64,000 nt of DNA from Clostridium ihumii AP5 (GCF_000612845.1 NZ_CCAT010000043.1:124001-188000), one strand, 5' to 3'. Shown: positions 44,616 to 53,788, numbered from the stretch's first letter. Program-made: numbers and translations. Notes: generated by a model not told the origin, from the sequence alone.

Positions 44616-45221
44616 ATGTATGATAAAATTCAATTACCTTATTCTTATGATGCATTAGAACCATATATAGATGCTGAAACTGTAAATATACACTATAATA
44701 AGCATCTTCAAACTTATGTAAATAATTTAAATAAAATATTAGAAGGATATGATGACTTAGTAAATAAATATACATTAAAAGAATTACTTTTCAATATAGA
44801 AAAGGTACCTAAAAGAATTAGACAAGATGTAATAAATCAAGGTGGTGGAGTATACAATCATAATTTATATTTTTCTATATTATCACCTAATCCAACTAAA
44901 TGTCCTACTGGAAAGTTTTTAAATGAAATAAATAAGGCTTTTGGAAGTTTTGATAAGTTAAAGAAAAACTTAACTGAAGCATCAATAAAGCAATTTGGAT
45001 CTGGATATGGATGTTTAGTTAAAGATAAACATGGAAAATTAATGATTATGAAAACTCCTAATCAAAATTGTCCTCTTAATGAGAAGTTAATTCCAATATT
45101 AATGATAGATGTATGGGAGCATGCATATTATTTAAAATATAAAAACTTAAGACAAAACTATGTTGAAAATATATGGAATATAATAGATTGGGCAAAAGTA
45201 GAAGAATATTATAATAAATAA
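44616..45221 (+). CDS. Superoxide dismutase (Fe/Mn family), tandem copy 1
   Basis: A 201-residue cytoplasmic enzyme that dismutates superoxide. The four metal ligands are visible: His26 (NIHYNKHLQTYV), His in YNHNLYF, and Asp and His in IDVWEHAYYL. Compared with textbook enzymes, FGSGWAWL reads FGSGYGCL, losing two aromatic residues near the metal. Start ATG 44616 behind AAGGAG. A close paralogue lies 200 bases downstream; each has its own terminator. Confidence 0.94.
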   Translation: MYDKIQLPYSYDALEPYIDAETVNIHYNKHLQTYVNNLNKILEGYDDLVNKYTLKELLFNIEKVPKRIRQDVINQGGGVYNHNLYFSILSPNPTKCPTGKFLNEINKAFGSFDKLKKNLTEASIKQFGSGYGCLVKDKHGKLMIMKTPNQNCPLNEKLIPILMIDVWEHAYYLKYKNLRQNYVENIWNIIDWAKVEEYYNK

Positions 45222-45227
45222 ACATAT

Positions 45228-45261
45228 AAAGCTAGAAAATAATATGTTTTCTAGCTTTTGT
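45228..45261 (+). terminator. Terminator of SOD copy 1
   Basis: AAAGCTAGAAAA / GTTTTCTAGCTTTT stem. Confidence 0.9.
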
Positions 45262-45422
45262 TAATAAAAAATAAATTTAATATCAATAACAAATAAAATA
45301 AACAAAAAATTTTCAATATTAAGTTTATTTATCTATAGTTATGATATATAATTTATGAATATAATATATAAATCAAGAAAAGATAATATTAAATAATTAT
45401 AAATTAAGGAGAGTATAAAAGT

Positions 45423-46028
45423 ATGTATGATAAAATTAAATTACCATATTCTTATGATGAACTAGAACCATACATAGATGCAGAAACTGTAAACATACAT
45501 TATAATAAGCATCTTCAAACTTATGTAAATAATTTAAACAAAGCTTTAGATGGGTATAATGAATTTGTTAAAGGCAAAACACTAGATGAAATTCTTTACA
45601 ATATAGAAGATATCCCACAAGAAATACGACAAGATATAATAAATCAAGGTGGTGGAGTATCTAATCATAATCTATATTTTTCAATACTTTCTCCAAAGCC
45701 AGCTAAATCTCCAAAAGGTAAGTTTTTAGATGAAATCAATAAAACCTTTGGAAGTTTAGAAGAATTAAAAGAAAAATTAACTTCAGCAGCTATAAAGCAA
45801 TTTGGATCTGGCTACGGATGTTTAGTTAAAGATAAAGAGAATAGATTAATAGTAATGCAAGTATCAAATCAAAATTCTCCATTTAGTGACAAATTAATTC
45901 CAATATTAATGATAGATGTATGGGAACATGCATATTATTTAAAATATAAGAACTTAAGACAAAACTATGTTGAGAATATATGGAATATAATAGACTGGTC
46001 AAAAGTAGAAGAATATTATAATAAATAA
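45423..46028 (+). CDS. Superoxide dismutase (Fe/Mn family), tandem copy 2
   Basis: Same length (201 residues), with roughly three-quarters of positions identical to copy 1 by eye. The first 40 and last 45 residues are nearly unchanged while the middle diverges (VKGKTLDEILYNIEDIP). All four metal ligands are kept, and FGSGYGCL is shared, so the duplication postdates that change. ATG 45423 follows an AAGGAGAG site. It has its own promoter region (45262-45422). Confidence 0.94.
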   Translation: MYDKIKLPYSYDELEPYIDAETVNIHYNKHLQTYVNNLNKALDGYNEFVKGKTLDEILYNIEDIPQEIRQDIINQGGGVSNHNLYFSILSPKPAKSPKGKFLDEINKTFGSLEELKEKLTSAAIKQFGSGYGCLVKDKENRLIVMQVSNQNSPFSDKLIPILMIDVWEHAYYLKYKNLRQNYVENIWNIIDWSKVEEYYNK

Positions 46029-46030
46029 AG

Positions 46031-46069
46031 AAATAAAGCTAGAAAACAATGTGTTTTCTAGCTTTATTT
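46031..46069. terminator. Bidirectional terminator of SOD copy 2 and the GNAT gene
   Basis: AAATAAAGCTAGAAAAC / GTTTTCTAGCTTTATTT; the core stem is the same as after SOD copy 1, so the duplicated unit included the terminator. Confidence 0.9.
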
Positions 46070-46071
46070 AT

Positions 46072-46461
46072 CTATATAGTTAAATTAATATTATGTTTTT
46101 TGAAATCTAATTTTTCAAAAAAAGGTATTAGATTTTCAGTGCAATTTACATATGGCTTTAAGTTATCATTTTTACATTTATCTATCAATTTATTAGCTAT
46201 AGTGTAACCTACATGCTTATTTCTATAATTAGGATGAACACCTATATCACATAAATAAGCATTTGTGACACCATCAGAAATTATTCTTCCCATAGCAATT
46301 AGTTTATCATCATTATAAGCATAAAGTACATAGTAACTATTATTTATTGCTCTTAACAATTGAAATTCATTTAAATTTGATAAGCTACTAAATTCTAGAG
46401 TATTATATAATTCATATAAGTCTTTTTTGTTAGAAAGCTCTTTAGTATATTTTAAATTCAT
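46072..46461 (-). CDS. GNAT family N-acetyltransferase
   Basis: A 129-residue acetyl-CoA-dependent acetyltransferase. Motif A is IGVHPNYRNKHVGYTIANKLI, with the R/K-N-K-H-V-G acetyl-CoA loop; motif B has PFFEKLDFKKH. The start is ATG 46461 behind AAAGGAGA; the longer TTG-started form would put that site inside the gene. Substrate unknown. Confidence 0.88.
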   Translation of the reverse strand: MNLKYTKELSNKKDLYELYNTLEFSSLSNLNEFQLLRAINNSYYVLYAYNDDKLIAMGRIISDGVTNAYLCDIGVHPNYRNKHVGYTIANKLIDKCKNDNLKPYVNCTENLIPFFEKLDFKKHNINLTI

Positions 46462-46597
46462 ATAAAAATCTCCTTTCAAAAATCAGTTATTATAAATATA
46501 TAATTTCCTTATAATAAAAAATTATAAATAATAATTCACCTAAATATTAGAAAATGATATAATTTATAAAAATATTAACTAAGGAGAAATAATTTAT

Positions 46598-46831
46598 ATG
46601 AAAGAAATAGAAATATATATTAGTGTATATGAGTTAGTAGATGAGAATAAGAAAGGAGATAAACTTAAAGCAAATATTGAATTTAAAATTAATGAGACAG
46701 AGATTGCTAATCGTAGTATAAGTGTTGAAAATGTAATAAAAAATATATGTAGTGTATATGAAAATAGTTTTGTATGTGCAGAAGCATACTTTGGGAAAAA
46801 GGATTTTGGATATAATATAATAATAAAATAG
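46598..46831 (+). CDS. Hypothetical small protein
   Basis: A 77-residue protein with alternating strands and one helix (ISVENVIKNICSVYENSF). It has a good ribosome site (AAGGAG) before ATG 46598. I do not recognise a family. It precedes the DUF5661 gene by 72 bases. Confidence 0.65.
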   Translation: MKEIEIYISVYELVDENKKGDKLKANIEFKINETEIANRSISVENVIKNICSVYENSFVCAEAYFGKKDFGYNIIIK

Positions 46832-46903
46832 AGATAAGTATAATCAATATTATGAAGTAAATCATATAATAATTTTGTGAAATAATATTTAGTTGGTGTA
46901 TAA

Positions 46904-47227
46904 ATGAAAGATACATGGATAATAATGAATTTTAGAGGTGAAAATAATAAAGTTTCATTTAGTAAAGAGGAGGCTAAAGAAATAGCAAAATTATTAGGCA
47001 TTGATTTTTCAAAAGAGTTATTTGATTTAGATGAATTTACTATAGGCGTTAATGTGGAACTTGAACATGGAAGTAAGTTTCCAAATACAAATGTTACACA
47101 AAATGATCCTATATTAACTGGGAAAATAGCATTAGCTCATTTAATGGAATTTCCAGATTATTATACAAGATTAAAGAAACTTGAAAATGAAGCAAATGCA
47201 TATTGGAAATCTAAAAATAAGAAATAA
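46904..47227 (+). CDS. DUF5661 family protein
   Basis: A 107-residue protein with the DUF5661 pattern GVNVELEHGSKFPNTNVTQND, GKIALAHLMEFPDYYTRLKKLE. Function unknown; the conserved ELEHG and H of LAHL could be a metal site. The ribosome site is weak (TTGGTG). Terminator follows. Confidence 0.8.
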   Translation: MKDTWIIMNFRGENNKVSFSKEEAKEIAKLLGIDFSKELFDLDEFTIGVNVELEHGSKFPNTNVTQNDPILTGKIALAHLMEFPDYYTRLKKLENEANAYWKSKNKK

Positions 47228-47241
47228 AACATAAATTTATT

Positions 47242-47273
47242 AAAGGGAGTCTTTTATAAAGGCTCCTTTTAAT
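47242..47273 (+). terminator. Terminator of the DUF5661 gene
   Basis: AAAGGGAG / CTCCTTTT stem with an internal mismatch and T-run. Confidence 0.75.
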
Positions 47274-47654
47274 TATAATTAGAATAAAATTTTAGTCTTA
47301 TTAAAAGTAACATAAAAGATACAAATTTGAATAATTTGTATTTTAATATTTAAATTTTCATATAATGAAAGTAATATATAAGCTAAGTACAGAAAATATT
47401 AGTATGTTTAAAGCTATATGTTTCCAAACTAAAAAATCAAATTATTCAAATATTAACTGAGGATAATTTGATTCAAAGAAACAGTAATTATTTTAAATAT
47501 TATTCATAAAAATTTCAAAGAAACTCTAATTGATTTGTCATTTTATTTCCAAGACTAAACGGCTAAATTCAGAACTATGTAATTAAATTCTAGTTAATAA
47601 AATGACATTATTAATGCGACTTACTTCCTTGATTTATAAAAAATATACATTGAA

Positions 47655-47811
47655 TTTTGAATGTTGGGAATGAAATGAGTAATATCAACCATAACTGCTC
47701 ATTATTCACTCTTACTTCTTACTTGGTTCCAACTACAAAAACAGGAGTAAACTGTAATAATAGTATCACTTGATAAAGATGTTATTTAAGATTTGAACTT
47801 GGAACTCTAGA
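47655..47811. repeat. MITE-like element, copy 8
   Basis: GAATGAAATGAGTAATATCA, TTCACTCTTACTTCTTACTT, GGTTCCAACTAC, GTAAACTGTAATAATAGTAT, CACTTGATAAAGATG and the right end TTTGAACTTGGAACTCTAG follow the family order. The left boundary may reach back to about 47413 (TATATGTTTCCAAAC). The remaining 47274-47654 is AT-rich with no gene. Confidence 0.55.
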
Positions 47812-47852
47812 AATACAGTAATTTCAATTTGAAATTTTATAGGAGGAAATAA

Positions 47853-48683
47853 ATGAAAGGAAAATTAATATGGTTAGGATTAATTGTAACGACAATAATA
47901 ATGGTAGGATGTACAACTAATAAAGAGAAGGAATCTTCTATAGAAAGCAAAGACAATAAAAATTCTCAGACTGTAAAACATGAGAGTAATGCTAAGATAA
48001 AAGAGAAAAAGAGTGAAGTGATTATAGAGAAAGATAAAGAACCTAATGAAAAAAATATAGAAAAACCTAAAGATAATAGTAATGATGCAAAAGTTAATAA
48101 GGTACCAGTGTTAAAAGAAGATAATACATCTAAAAGTGTAGACAATAAGGTTAGTGAAAAAGAGGATTTAGGTGTTTCAATGTTTGTTCCTAATGGAAGC
48201 TACGAAGTATCATATTTAGGTAGCGATTTGTCACCCAACTTAAATTATATAAAGGGAAATGGAAAATCTTTTGAAACTATTGGGACAAATGGTAAGGGAC
48301 CTTTTGTAACAGTATATTCTATACAAGACAACAAGTTATGTGAAGTGTATTATTCTAGTGACTTGACTGAAGATGAAATAAAAAATTTTGATTATTTAAG
48401 TAAAAATGATGTAAGTCAAAAGGTAGCACTTTTAAGTACTCCAATAGCTGTTGGTACTAGATGGGGAAATAAAGAAATAGTTGAAGTTGGTGAAAATCTA
48501 AATTTAGATGGACTAATTTTAAATGGACCATACGTTAAAACATGGGAAAAAACAAAAAATAATGATTCTGAAAGCGTTAAGGTATGTTACTATTCAAAGG
48601 GATTAGGATTAGTTAAGTATAAAGTAATTATTGGTGATTCTATAGTAGAATATTCAACATTAAGACAATTTAATAAAAGGTAA
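47853..48683 (+). CDS. Hypothetical lipoprotein with charged linker
   Basis: A 276-residue protein: signal peptide with lipobox MVGC (Cys20), a Lys/Glu/Asn/Ser-rich linker (about 22-105), then a beta-rich domain (about 110-275; SYEVSYLGSDLSPNL, FVTVYSIQDNKLCEVYYSSDL, ALLSTPIAVGTRWGNKEI). The domain is seen in other clostridial surface lipoproteins of unknown role; I cannot name the family. Start ATG 47853 behind AGGAGG. It lies upstream of the NiCo riboswitch, with no obvious link. Confidence 0.78.
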   Translation: MKGKLIWLGLIVTTIIMVGCTTNKEKESSIESKDNKNSQTVKHESNAKIKEKKSEVIIEKDKEPNEKNIEKPKDNSNDAKVNKVPVLKEDNTSKSVDNKVSEKEDLGVSMFVPNGSYEVSYLGSDLSPNLNYIKGNGKSFETIGTNGKGPFVTVYSIQDNKLCEVYYSSDLTEDEIKNFDYLSKNDVSQKVALLSTPIAVGTRWGNKEIVEVGENLNLDGLILNGPYVKTWEKTKNNDSESVKVCYYSKGLGLVKYKVIIGDSIVEYSTLRQFNKR

Positions 48684-48801
48684 AGTTGGAATATAATTAT
48701 TATTTATGTCGAAAAAAGAATGAAAATATTAGTGGAGTTTATAAAGAAAAAGTCATATAATAATATAAAATCTCTTTGCACTGCATATAAATCTACAGTA
48801 C

Positions 48802-48907
48802 AAACTGATCAGGCCGATGAATGACTTTAATTTATGGAGCCGGGCCTTAATTGGCAACAGGACTTAAATACCTGTGGGACAGTTTATTGTTCTACAGGTA
48901 TTTTTTG
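48802..48907 (+). promoter_or_regulatory. NiCo (czcD) riboswitch, transcriptional ON switch
   Basis: The aptamer (48802-48885) matches the Ni/Co-sensing class: P1 AAACTG/CAGTTT, ACTGATCAGGC, GCCGGGCC, TTGGCAACAGG and CCTGTGGGACAGT, all in order. A terminator at 48868-48907 (ATACCTGT..ACAGGTAT plus TTTTTT) uses the aptamer's P4 3' strand as its left arm, and its loop contains the P1 3' strand. Metal binding should therefore prevent termination and switch on the P-type ATPase. This identifies the likely cargo of the pump downstream. Confidence 0.92.
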
Positions 48908-48970
48908 CGTACTTTTAGAGCAATAACTGAAATAAGATCTTTAATGCAATGCCATAGAGCTATCTAAAAT

Positions 48971-48990
48971 ATTCTTAAATTTTTAAGAAT
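48971..48990 (+). other. Perfect 20-base palindrome before the ATPase ribosome site
   Basis: ATTCTTAAA-TT-TTTAAGAAT, eight bases upstream of the GGAGG. It has no T-run. It may be an RNA stabiliser. Confidence 0.4.
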
Positions 48991-49010
48991 TAAAAATGGA
49001 GGTAACTTTT

Positions 49011-51530
49011 ATGACAGAACAAACAAATTTAAATGAGTTAAAAGGTCTAACAGAAGAAGAAGTTAAAAAATTACAACAGAAGTATGGTAAAAATCAATTG
49101 GTTCCAGAGAAGAAAAGTAGTTTTTTACTTAAAGTTTTGGAGGTTCTAAAAGAACCTATGTTTTTACTTTTAATTATTGCAGCAATTATATACTTTTTAC
49201 TTGGAGAGCCAAGAGATGGCATCATAATGTTAATATTTGTAATTGGAGTTATAAGTATCGATGTCATTCAAGAATGGAAGACAGATAAGACGTTAAAAGC
49301 ATTGAAAGATTTATCAGCACCACAAATAAAAGTTATTAGAGACTATAAGCAATACGTTATAAATAGTGCTGATTTGGTTCCAGGTGACTTAATAATTATA
49401 GAGGAAGGTATTAAAATCCCAGCAGATGGGAAAGTAATAAAAGCTAATGATTTATGTGTTGATGAATCCTCTTTAACAGGTGAATCAGAAGGTGTCTGGA
49501 AAGTTGTAGATGATAGCAAAAATAAGGATTATTGGAAAAAGGACTATTGTTATGCAGGAACTTTAGCAATACAAGGTAGTGGAATAATTCTTGTAGAAAA
49601 TATAGGATTTCAAACTGAATATGGAAAAATAGGAGTTGATGTATCAGAAGCACCTAATTTACCAACACCAATGCAAAAACAAACAAGAAAGCTAGTAAAG
49701 ATTTGTGCAAAAATAGCAGTAGTGCTTTTTATATTAGTTTGTGTAATAACCTATATTAATCTATATGATCATAATTTTAAAGAACGAATTATTGAAAGCA
49801 TATTATCAGGTGTAACACTTGCAATGGCAATGATACCTGAAGAATTTCCTGTTATTTTAACAGTGTTTTTATCCATGGGAGCATGGAGACTTGCAAAGAA
49901 GAAATCATTAGTACGAAGATTGCCATCAGTTGAAACCTTAGGAGCAGTTTCAATACTTTGTGTAGACAAAACAGGAACTATAACAAAAAATAAAATGACA
50001 GTAACTGATGTTTGGTCATTTGATAATAATATAGAAAATTTAATTACTACTATGGGTATGGCATGTGAAACTGAACCATATGATGCAATGGAAAAAGCTA
50101 TGCTTAAATATTGTGAAGATAATAATATAAAAAAGGAAAGTCTCTTTAGTGGTGAATTAGTATATGAATACTCATTTACAAACGAAAGAAAAATGATGGG
50201 ACATGTTTGGGCAAAAAATAGAGAATATATTATTGCAGCTAAAGGTTCACCAGAAAAAATTTTAGAAATTTGTAATATAGAAGATAAAGAAAAAAGCGAA
50301 ATAGAAAAAAATATATATGATATGTCATTAAAAGGATTAAGAGTTATAGCTGTAGCAACTGCTATAGTAGATAGTGATAATGTTCCTAAAGAACTTGAAG
50401 AATGTAAATTGAATTTTTTAGGATTAGTAGGACTTCAAGATCCTCCAAGAGATTCAATTAAAGATGATATAAAAAGATGTATAGATGCTGGTATAAGGAT
50501 TGTTATGATTACTGGTGATAATGGAATTACTGCAAGTTCTATTGCAAAACAAATAGGTATTCCACATAGCAATGAAATAATTACAGGTGATGAAATTAAT
50601 AAGATGAATGATGAAGAGCTTAAAAATAAAGTTAAAACTGTAAGTATTTTTTCAAGAGTTGTACCAGAGCATAAAATGAGAATAGTAAAAGCATTCAAAG
50701 GAAATGGTGAAATTGTTGCTATGACTGGAGATGGTGTTAATGATGCACCAGCACTTAAATATGCAGATATAGGTATTGCTATGGGCAAAAAAGGTTCTGA
50801 AGTTTCCAAAGAAGCAGCTGATTTAATTTTACTAGACGATAATTTTTCTACTATAGTTCATACCATTGAAGATGGTAGAAGGATTTATGATAATATAAGA
50901 AAAGCAATTGGATATATATTTGTAATACACATACCTATAGCGTTATCGTCTTTAATGGCTCCACTTATTGGAATAAAAGCTATTGCATCATTATTATTAC
51001 CCGTTCATGTAGTTCTTTTAGAATTAATAATAGATCCAACATGTTCTATTGTTTTAGAAAGACAACCAGCAGAAAAAGATATAATGATGAGAAAACCTAG
51101 AAATCCAAATGAAAATATTTTAACTTCAAAAGTTTTAATTAAAAGCTTAATTCAAGGATTGGTACTATTCTTTGCATCTTTTGGTGTATATTATATACAT
51201 TTAAAGAACTTTCCAACAGAAGCAAATATAGCTCGTTCTATGGGACTTGCTATAATAATGATTTCTAATATATTACTTGTTCAAGTTAATAGTTCTAATA
51301 ATATGCTTATGTTTAAATCGGTTATAAGTTTAAAAAAAGATCCAGTAATGTGGATTACAGTAATAGGAACAGTTTTAGGTTTAGTCGTAATACTATACTC
51401 ACCTTTAGCAAGTATTTTAAGTTTAGCACCTTTGAGTTTTAGACAAATAGGAATTGTTATTATAACTTCAATGATTGCAGTATTATGGTATGAAATAGTA
51501 AAAGTTTTTAATAAAAATAAAGTAGCATAG
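49011..51530 (+). CDS. P2-type cation ATPase, probable Co/Ni exporter
   Basis: An 839-residue P-type ATPase of the Ca2+/P2 layout without N-terminal heavy-metal domains. The actuator motif is LTGESE, the phosphorylation site CVDKTGTIT, and the hinge MTGDGVNDAPALK. The M4 helix reads PEEFPV where SERCA-type calcium pumps have PEGLP, and M6 reads DPTCSIV instead of the NLVTDGLPA type, so the transport site differs from a Ca2+ pump. Control by a NiCo riboswitch supports Co2+/Ni2+ (possibly other divalent) export. The start is ATG 49011 behind GGAGG; the in-frame ATG at 48996 overlaps that site. Confidence 0.9.
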   Translation: MTEQTNLNELKGLTEEEVKKLQQKYGKNQLVPEKKSSFLLKVLEVLKEPMFLLLIIAAIIYFLLGEPRDGIIMLIFVIGVISIDVIQEWKTDKTLKALKDLSAPQIKVIRDYKQYVINSADLVPGDLIIIEEGIKIPADGKVIKANDLCVDESSLTGESEGVWKVVDDSKNKDYWKKDYCYAGTLAIQGSGIILVENIGFQTEYGKIGVDVSEAPNLPTPMQKQTRKLVKICAKIAVVLFILVCVITYINLYDHNFKERIIESILSGVTLAMAMIPEEFPVILTVFLSMGAWRLAKKKSLVRRLPSVETLGAVSILCVDKTGTITKNKMTVTDVWSFDNNIENLITTMGMACETEPYDAMEKAMLKYCEDNNIKKESLFSGELVYEYSFTNERKMMGHVWAKNREYIIAAKGSPEKILEICNIEDKEKSEIEKNIYDMSLKGLRVIAVATAIVDSDNVPKELEECKLNFLGLVGLQDPPRDSIKDDIKRCIDAGIRIVMITGDNGITASSIAKQIGIPHSNEIITGDEINKMNDEELKNKVKTVSIFSRVVPEHKMRIVKAFKGNGEIVAMTGDGVNDAPALKYADIGIAMGKKGSEVSKEAADLILLDDNFSTIVHTIEDGRRIYDNIRKAIGYIFVIHIPIALSSLMAPLIGIKAIASLLLPVHVVLLELIIDPTCSIVLERQPAEKDIMMRKPRNPNENILTSKVLIKSLIQGLVLFFASFGVYYIHLKNFPTEANIARSMGLAIIMISNILLVQVNSSNNMLMFKSVISLKKDPVMWITVIGTVLGLVVILYSPLASILSLAPLSFRQIGIVIITSMIAVLWYEIVKVFNKNKVA

Positions 51531-51542
51531 AAAAACTAAATA

Positions 51543-51595
51543 GGAGTTGTCATATTAAAAAATTATAAAAAGTTTAATGACAACTCCTGTTTTCT
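51543..51595 (+). terminator. Terminator of the P-type ATPase gene
   Basis: AGGAGTTGTCAT / ATGACAACTCCT stem with a long AT loop, then TTTTC TATTTT. Confidence 0.8.
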
Positions 51596-52250
51596 ATTTT
51601 GACACTATGAAATGGTGATATCCTTCAGATATATTTTCTGAGAATATATTAAACTTTGCACTTATAAGCAAATTTTTTATTTCATCAATACTAGGATAAT
51701 AATGATATCCACCTTCTAAAACATATTCACCTTTAACTATAGGAAGACCCATTTCAATACCTTTTTCAAAGGCAATATTTATTTCATCATCATTTAATGT
51801 TTCTATTGTAAAATAAAAATATCCATTAGGTTTTAATGCTTTATAAAAGTTTTGAAAAACAGATAAAAGATGTTCAGGAAATACATTCTCTAAAGCATCA
51901 ATACATATAATTCCATCAAATTCATTATTAAAACTGATTTCTTGTAAACCTAGTTTTTTAGTTTTCATTAATGGAAATTTACAATTAGCATTTTTAAGCA
52001 TTTTTTGAGATTGATCAATTCCTAAAACGTTAAAGCTTTTAGAACTAATAATTGGATAATATTTGCCTGTTCCACAAGCAGCATCTAAAATTTTACCATT
52101 TGATATAATTAGTTTTAGAAATTTTTCTAAAGTTTCTTCATGAATTTTTTCTATGTTACCCCAATTTTTATCATAATCAATAGAAAATATAGAATCATAT
52201 CTTTTTTCAGCCATAATTCTTTTTTCATTTAACCAATCCTGCCGTTTCAT
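51594..52250 (-). CDS. SAM-dependent methyltransferase
   Basis: A 218-residue class I methyltransferase: motif I ILDAACGTGKYYP, NVLGIDQSQKML (acidic residue binding SAM ribose) and FDGIICIDALENV. The substrate is unknown. The start is ATG 52250 behind AGGTGGCGAG; longer in-frame starts upstream lack a ribosome site. It ends convergent with the ATPase gene, from which it is separated by a hairpin. Confidence 0.88.
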   Translation of the reverse strand: MKRQDWLNEKRIMAEKRYDSIFSIDYDKNWGNIEKIHEETLEKFLKLIISNGKILDAACGTGKYYPIISSKSFNVLGIDQSQKMLKNANCKFPLMKTKKLGLQEISFNNEFDGIICIDALENVFPEHLLSVFQNFYKALKPNGYFYFTIETLNDDEINIAFEKGIEMGLPIVKGEYVLEGGYHYYPSIDEIKNLLISAKFNIFSENISEGYHHFIVSK

Positions 52251-52325
52251 TATTACTCGCCACCTAAACCGTATATATAAATAAAAAATTGAATTTATTT
52301 TCATTATAAAACTCATAAAAAATAA

Positions 52326-52375
52326 AACAACATATTGTTGTATAGTTTACAATTACTTTACAATAATATGTTGTT
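52326..52375. terminator. Long inverted repeat between MATE and methyltransferase genes
   Basis: AACAACATATT-GTTGTA and TACAAT-AATATGTTGTT form a 17-bp stem with one asymmetry. It lies after the MATE stop on the minus strand and is followed by TATTTTATTT there; likely terminator. Confidence 0.7.
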
Positions 52376-52385
52376 AAATTATTAT

Positions 52386-53711
52386 TTAATAACCATATGT
52401 ATTTTTAAATTTATATGTATAATATAATGAAAACATTAATGTTAATATTTCAGCAAATGGAACTACAAGCCATACTCCATCTACACCCATAAAAAATGGT
52501 AAAATAATAATTCCTAAAATGAAGAATATAAACGTTCTTAATAATGAAATTATGGCAGAAATTTTGCCGTTGGAAAATGCTGTAAACATTCCAGATGCAA
52601 ATATATTTATTCCACAAATTAGGAAGCTATAGGCAAATATATTAAATCCATTTAAAGTAATGTTATAAACTTCACTAGATTTGCTTGTAAATATACCTAC
52701 TAAGCTAGTAGAAAATGCTCTAGAAAATATAAAAGAAACAATAGAAAAAATTAATATGAAAATATAGCTATATTTAACTAATTTTTTTAATTCAATTTTA
52801 TTATCATTTCCATAATTATAACTTATTCTAGGAGATACACCAGATGTAAAACCAATATGAGCAGATATTAATAGAAGTTGAGAATATAAAACAATTGTTA
52901 TTGCTGCAACACCAGTTTCACCTAAAAATTTAATCATTACAATGTTATATAAATATGTAGTAACAGCAGAAGAAATTTGAGTTACCATTTCAGAAGAACC
53001 ATTACCACAACTCTTTAAAATTAATCTTAAATTAAATTTTGTTTTGGTAAAATGTAATATGTTTTTTTTGTTTAAAAAATATATAAGTCCAATAATAGCA
53101 GGAAATGCATAACCTATACATGTAGCTAAACTAGCACCAGCAATACCCATATTAAATTTAACTATAAAAATATAGTCAAGTATTATATTAGTAATTCCAC
53201 CTAAAATTGTACAAAGTAGTCCTAATTTAGGGGCTCCAGCACTTATTAAAAAATAATCAAAAAGACATTTTAGAATAATTATGGGTGAAAATATCATCAT
53301 AATAAATAAGTATGAGTAGCAATATTTATATAAAACTTCTGTTGCACCTAATGCATAAATAATAGGTTTTATAAAAATTAAAGAAATTATAGTTATAAAA
53401 ATTCCAATAGCTAAAGCTGTTATTATAATTAATGTAAAGCCTTCTTTAGCATCTTTATCTTTTCCTTCACCCATAAGTTTTGCAACTATTGCATTTCCGC
53501 CAGTAGCAAGCATTATACTAATACCTAAAATTATATTTACTACAGGAAAAACTATATTTATTGAAGATAATGCATTTGAACCTACAAATCTAGAAACAAA
53601 CACACCATCTATAATAGTATAAAGTGAAAAAAACACCATCATAATAATTGTAGGAAATGTGTGTTTTATAAGTGATAGAAAAGTAACTTTTTTTCCAAGT
53701 GAATTGTCCAA
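52386..53711 (-). CDS. MATE family efflux transporter (MepA-like), MerR-controlled
   Basis: A 441-residue, 12-helix MATE protein: FPTIIMMVFFSLYTIIDGVF, SSINIVFPVVNIILG and GGNAIVAKLMGEGK are typical of the MepA/NorM group. The start is TTG 53711 with AAGGTGG eight bases upstream; the GTG at 53723 has no site. It is divergent from a BmrR-like MerR regulator, and its promoter has the stretched 19-bp spacer that such activators use, so it is probably induced by a lipophilic cation. Confidence 0.92.
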   Translation of the reverse strand: MDNSLGKKVTFLSLIKHTFPTIIMMVFFSLYTIIDGVFVSRFVGSNALSSINIVFPVVNIILGISIMLATGGNAIVAKLMGEGKDKDAKEGFTLIIITALAIGIFITIISLIFIKPIIYALGATEVLYKYCYSYLFIMMIFSPIIILKCLFDYFLISAGAPKLGLLCTILGGITNIILDYIFIVKFNMGIAGASLATCIGYAFPAIIGLIYFLNKKNILHFTKTKFNLRLILKSCGNGSSEMVTQISSAVTTYLYNIVMIKFLGETGVAAITIVLYSQLLLISAHIGFTSGVSPRISYNYGNDNKIELKKLVKYSYIFILIFSIVSFIFSRAFSTSLVGIFTSKSSEVYNITLNGFNIFAYSFLICGINIFASGMFTAFSNGKISAIISLLRTFIFFILGIIILPFFMGVDGVWLVVPFAEILTLMFSLYYTYKFKNTYGY

Positions 53712-53733
53712 TTTAAAAACCACCTTTTACATC

Positions 53734-53788
53734 TTGATAAATTTTCTCATGTTTTTTATAATAAAGTATCCCGTTAAGGGATAGTCAA
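53734..53788. promoter_or_regulatory. Divergent promoters with MerR dyad
   Basis: Minus strand: -35 TTGACT (53783-53788), 19-base spacer, -10 TATTAT (53758-53763). The spacer holds the dyad TATCCC-GTTAA-GGGATA (53767-53783). Plus strand: TTGATA (53734-53739), 17 bases, TATAAT (53757-53762), so the same dyad sits just after the regulator's own -10. MerR activators untwist 19-bp spacers; the layout predicts activation of the MATE gene and autorepression. Confidence 0.88.

Noticed and set aside
46594-47001. 135-residue minus-strand ORF over the two small genes
   Set aside because: The plus-strand genes have ribosome sites and a known family (DUF5661); the antisense frame is hydrophobic shadow sequence.
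49011-51530. Calcium-transporting ATPase
   Set aside because: The domain layout is similar, but the M4 and M6 motifs differ and the NiCo riboswitch points to Co/Ni.
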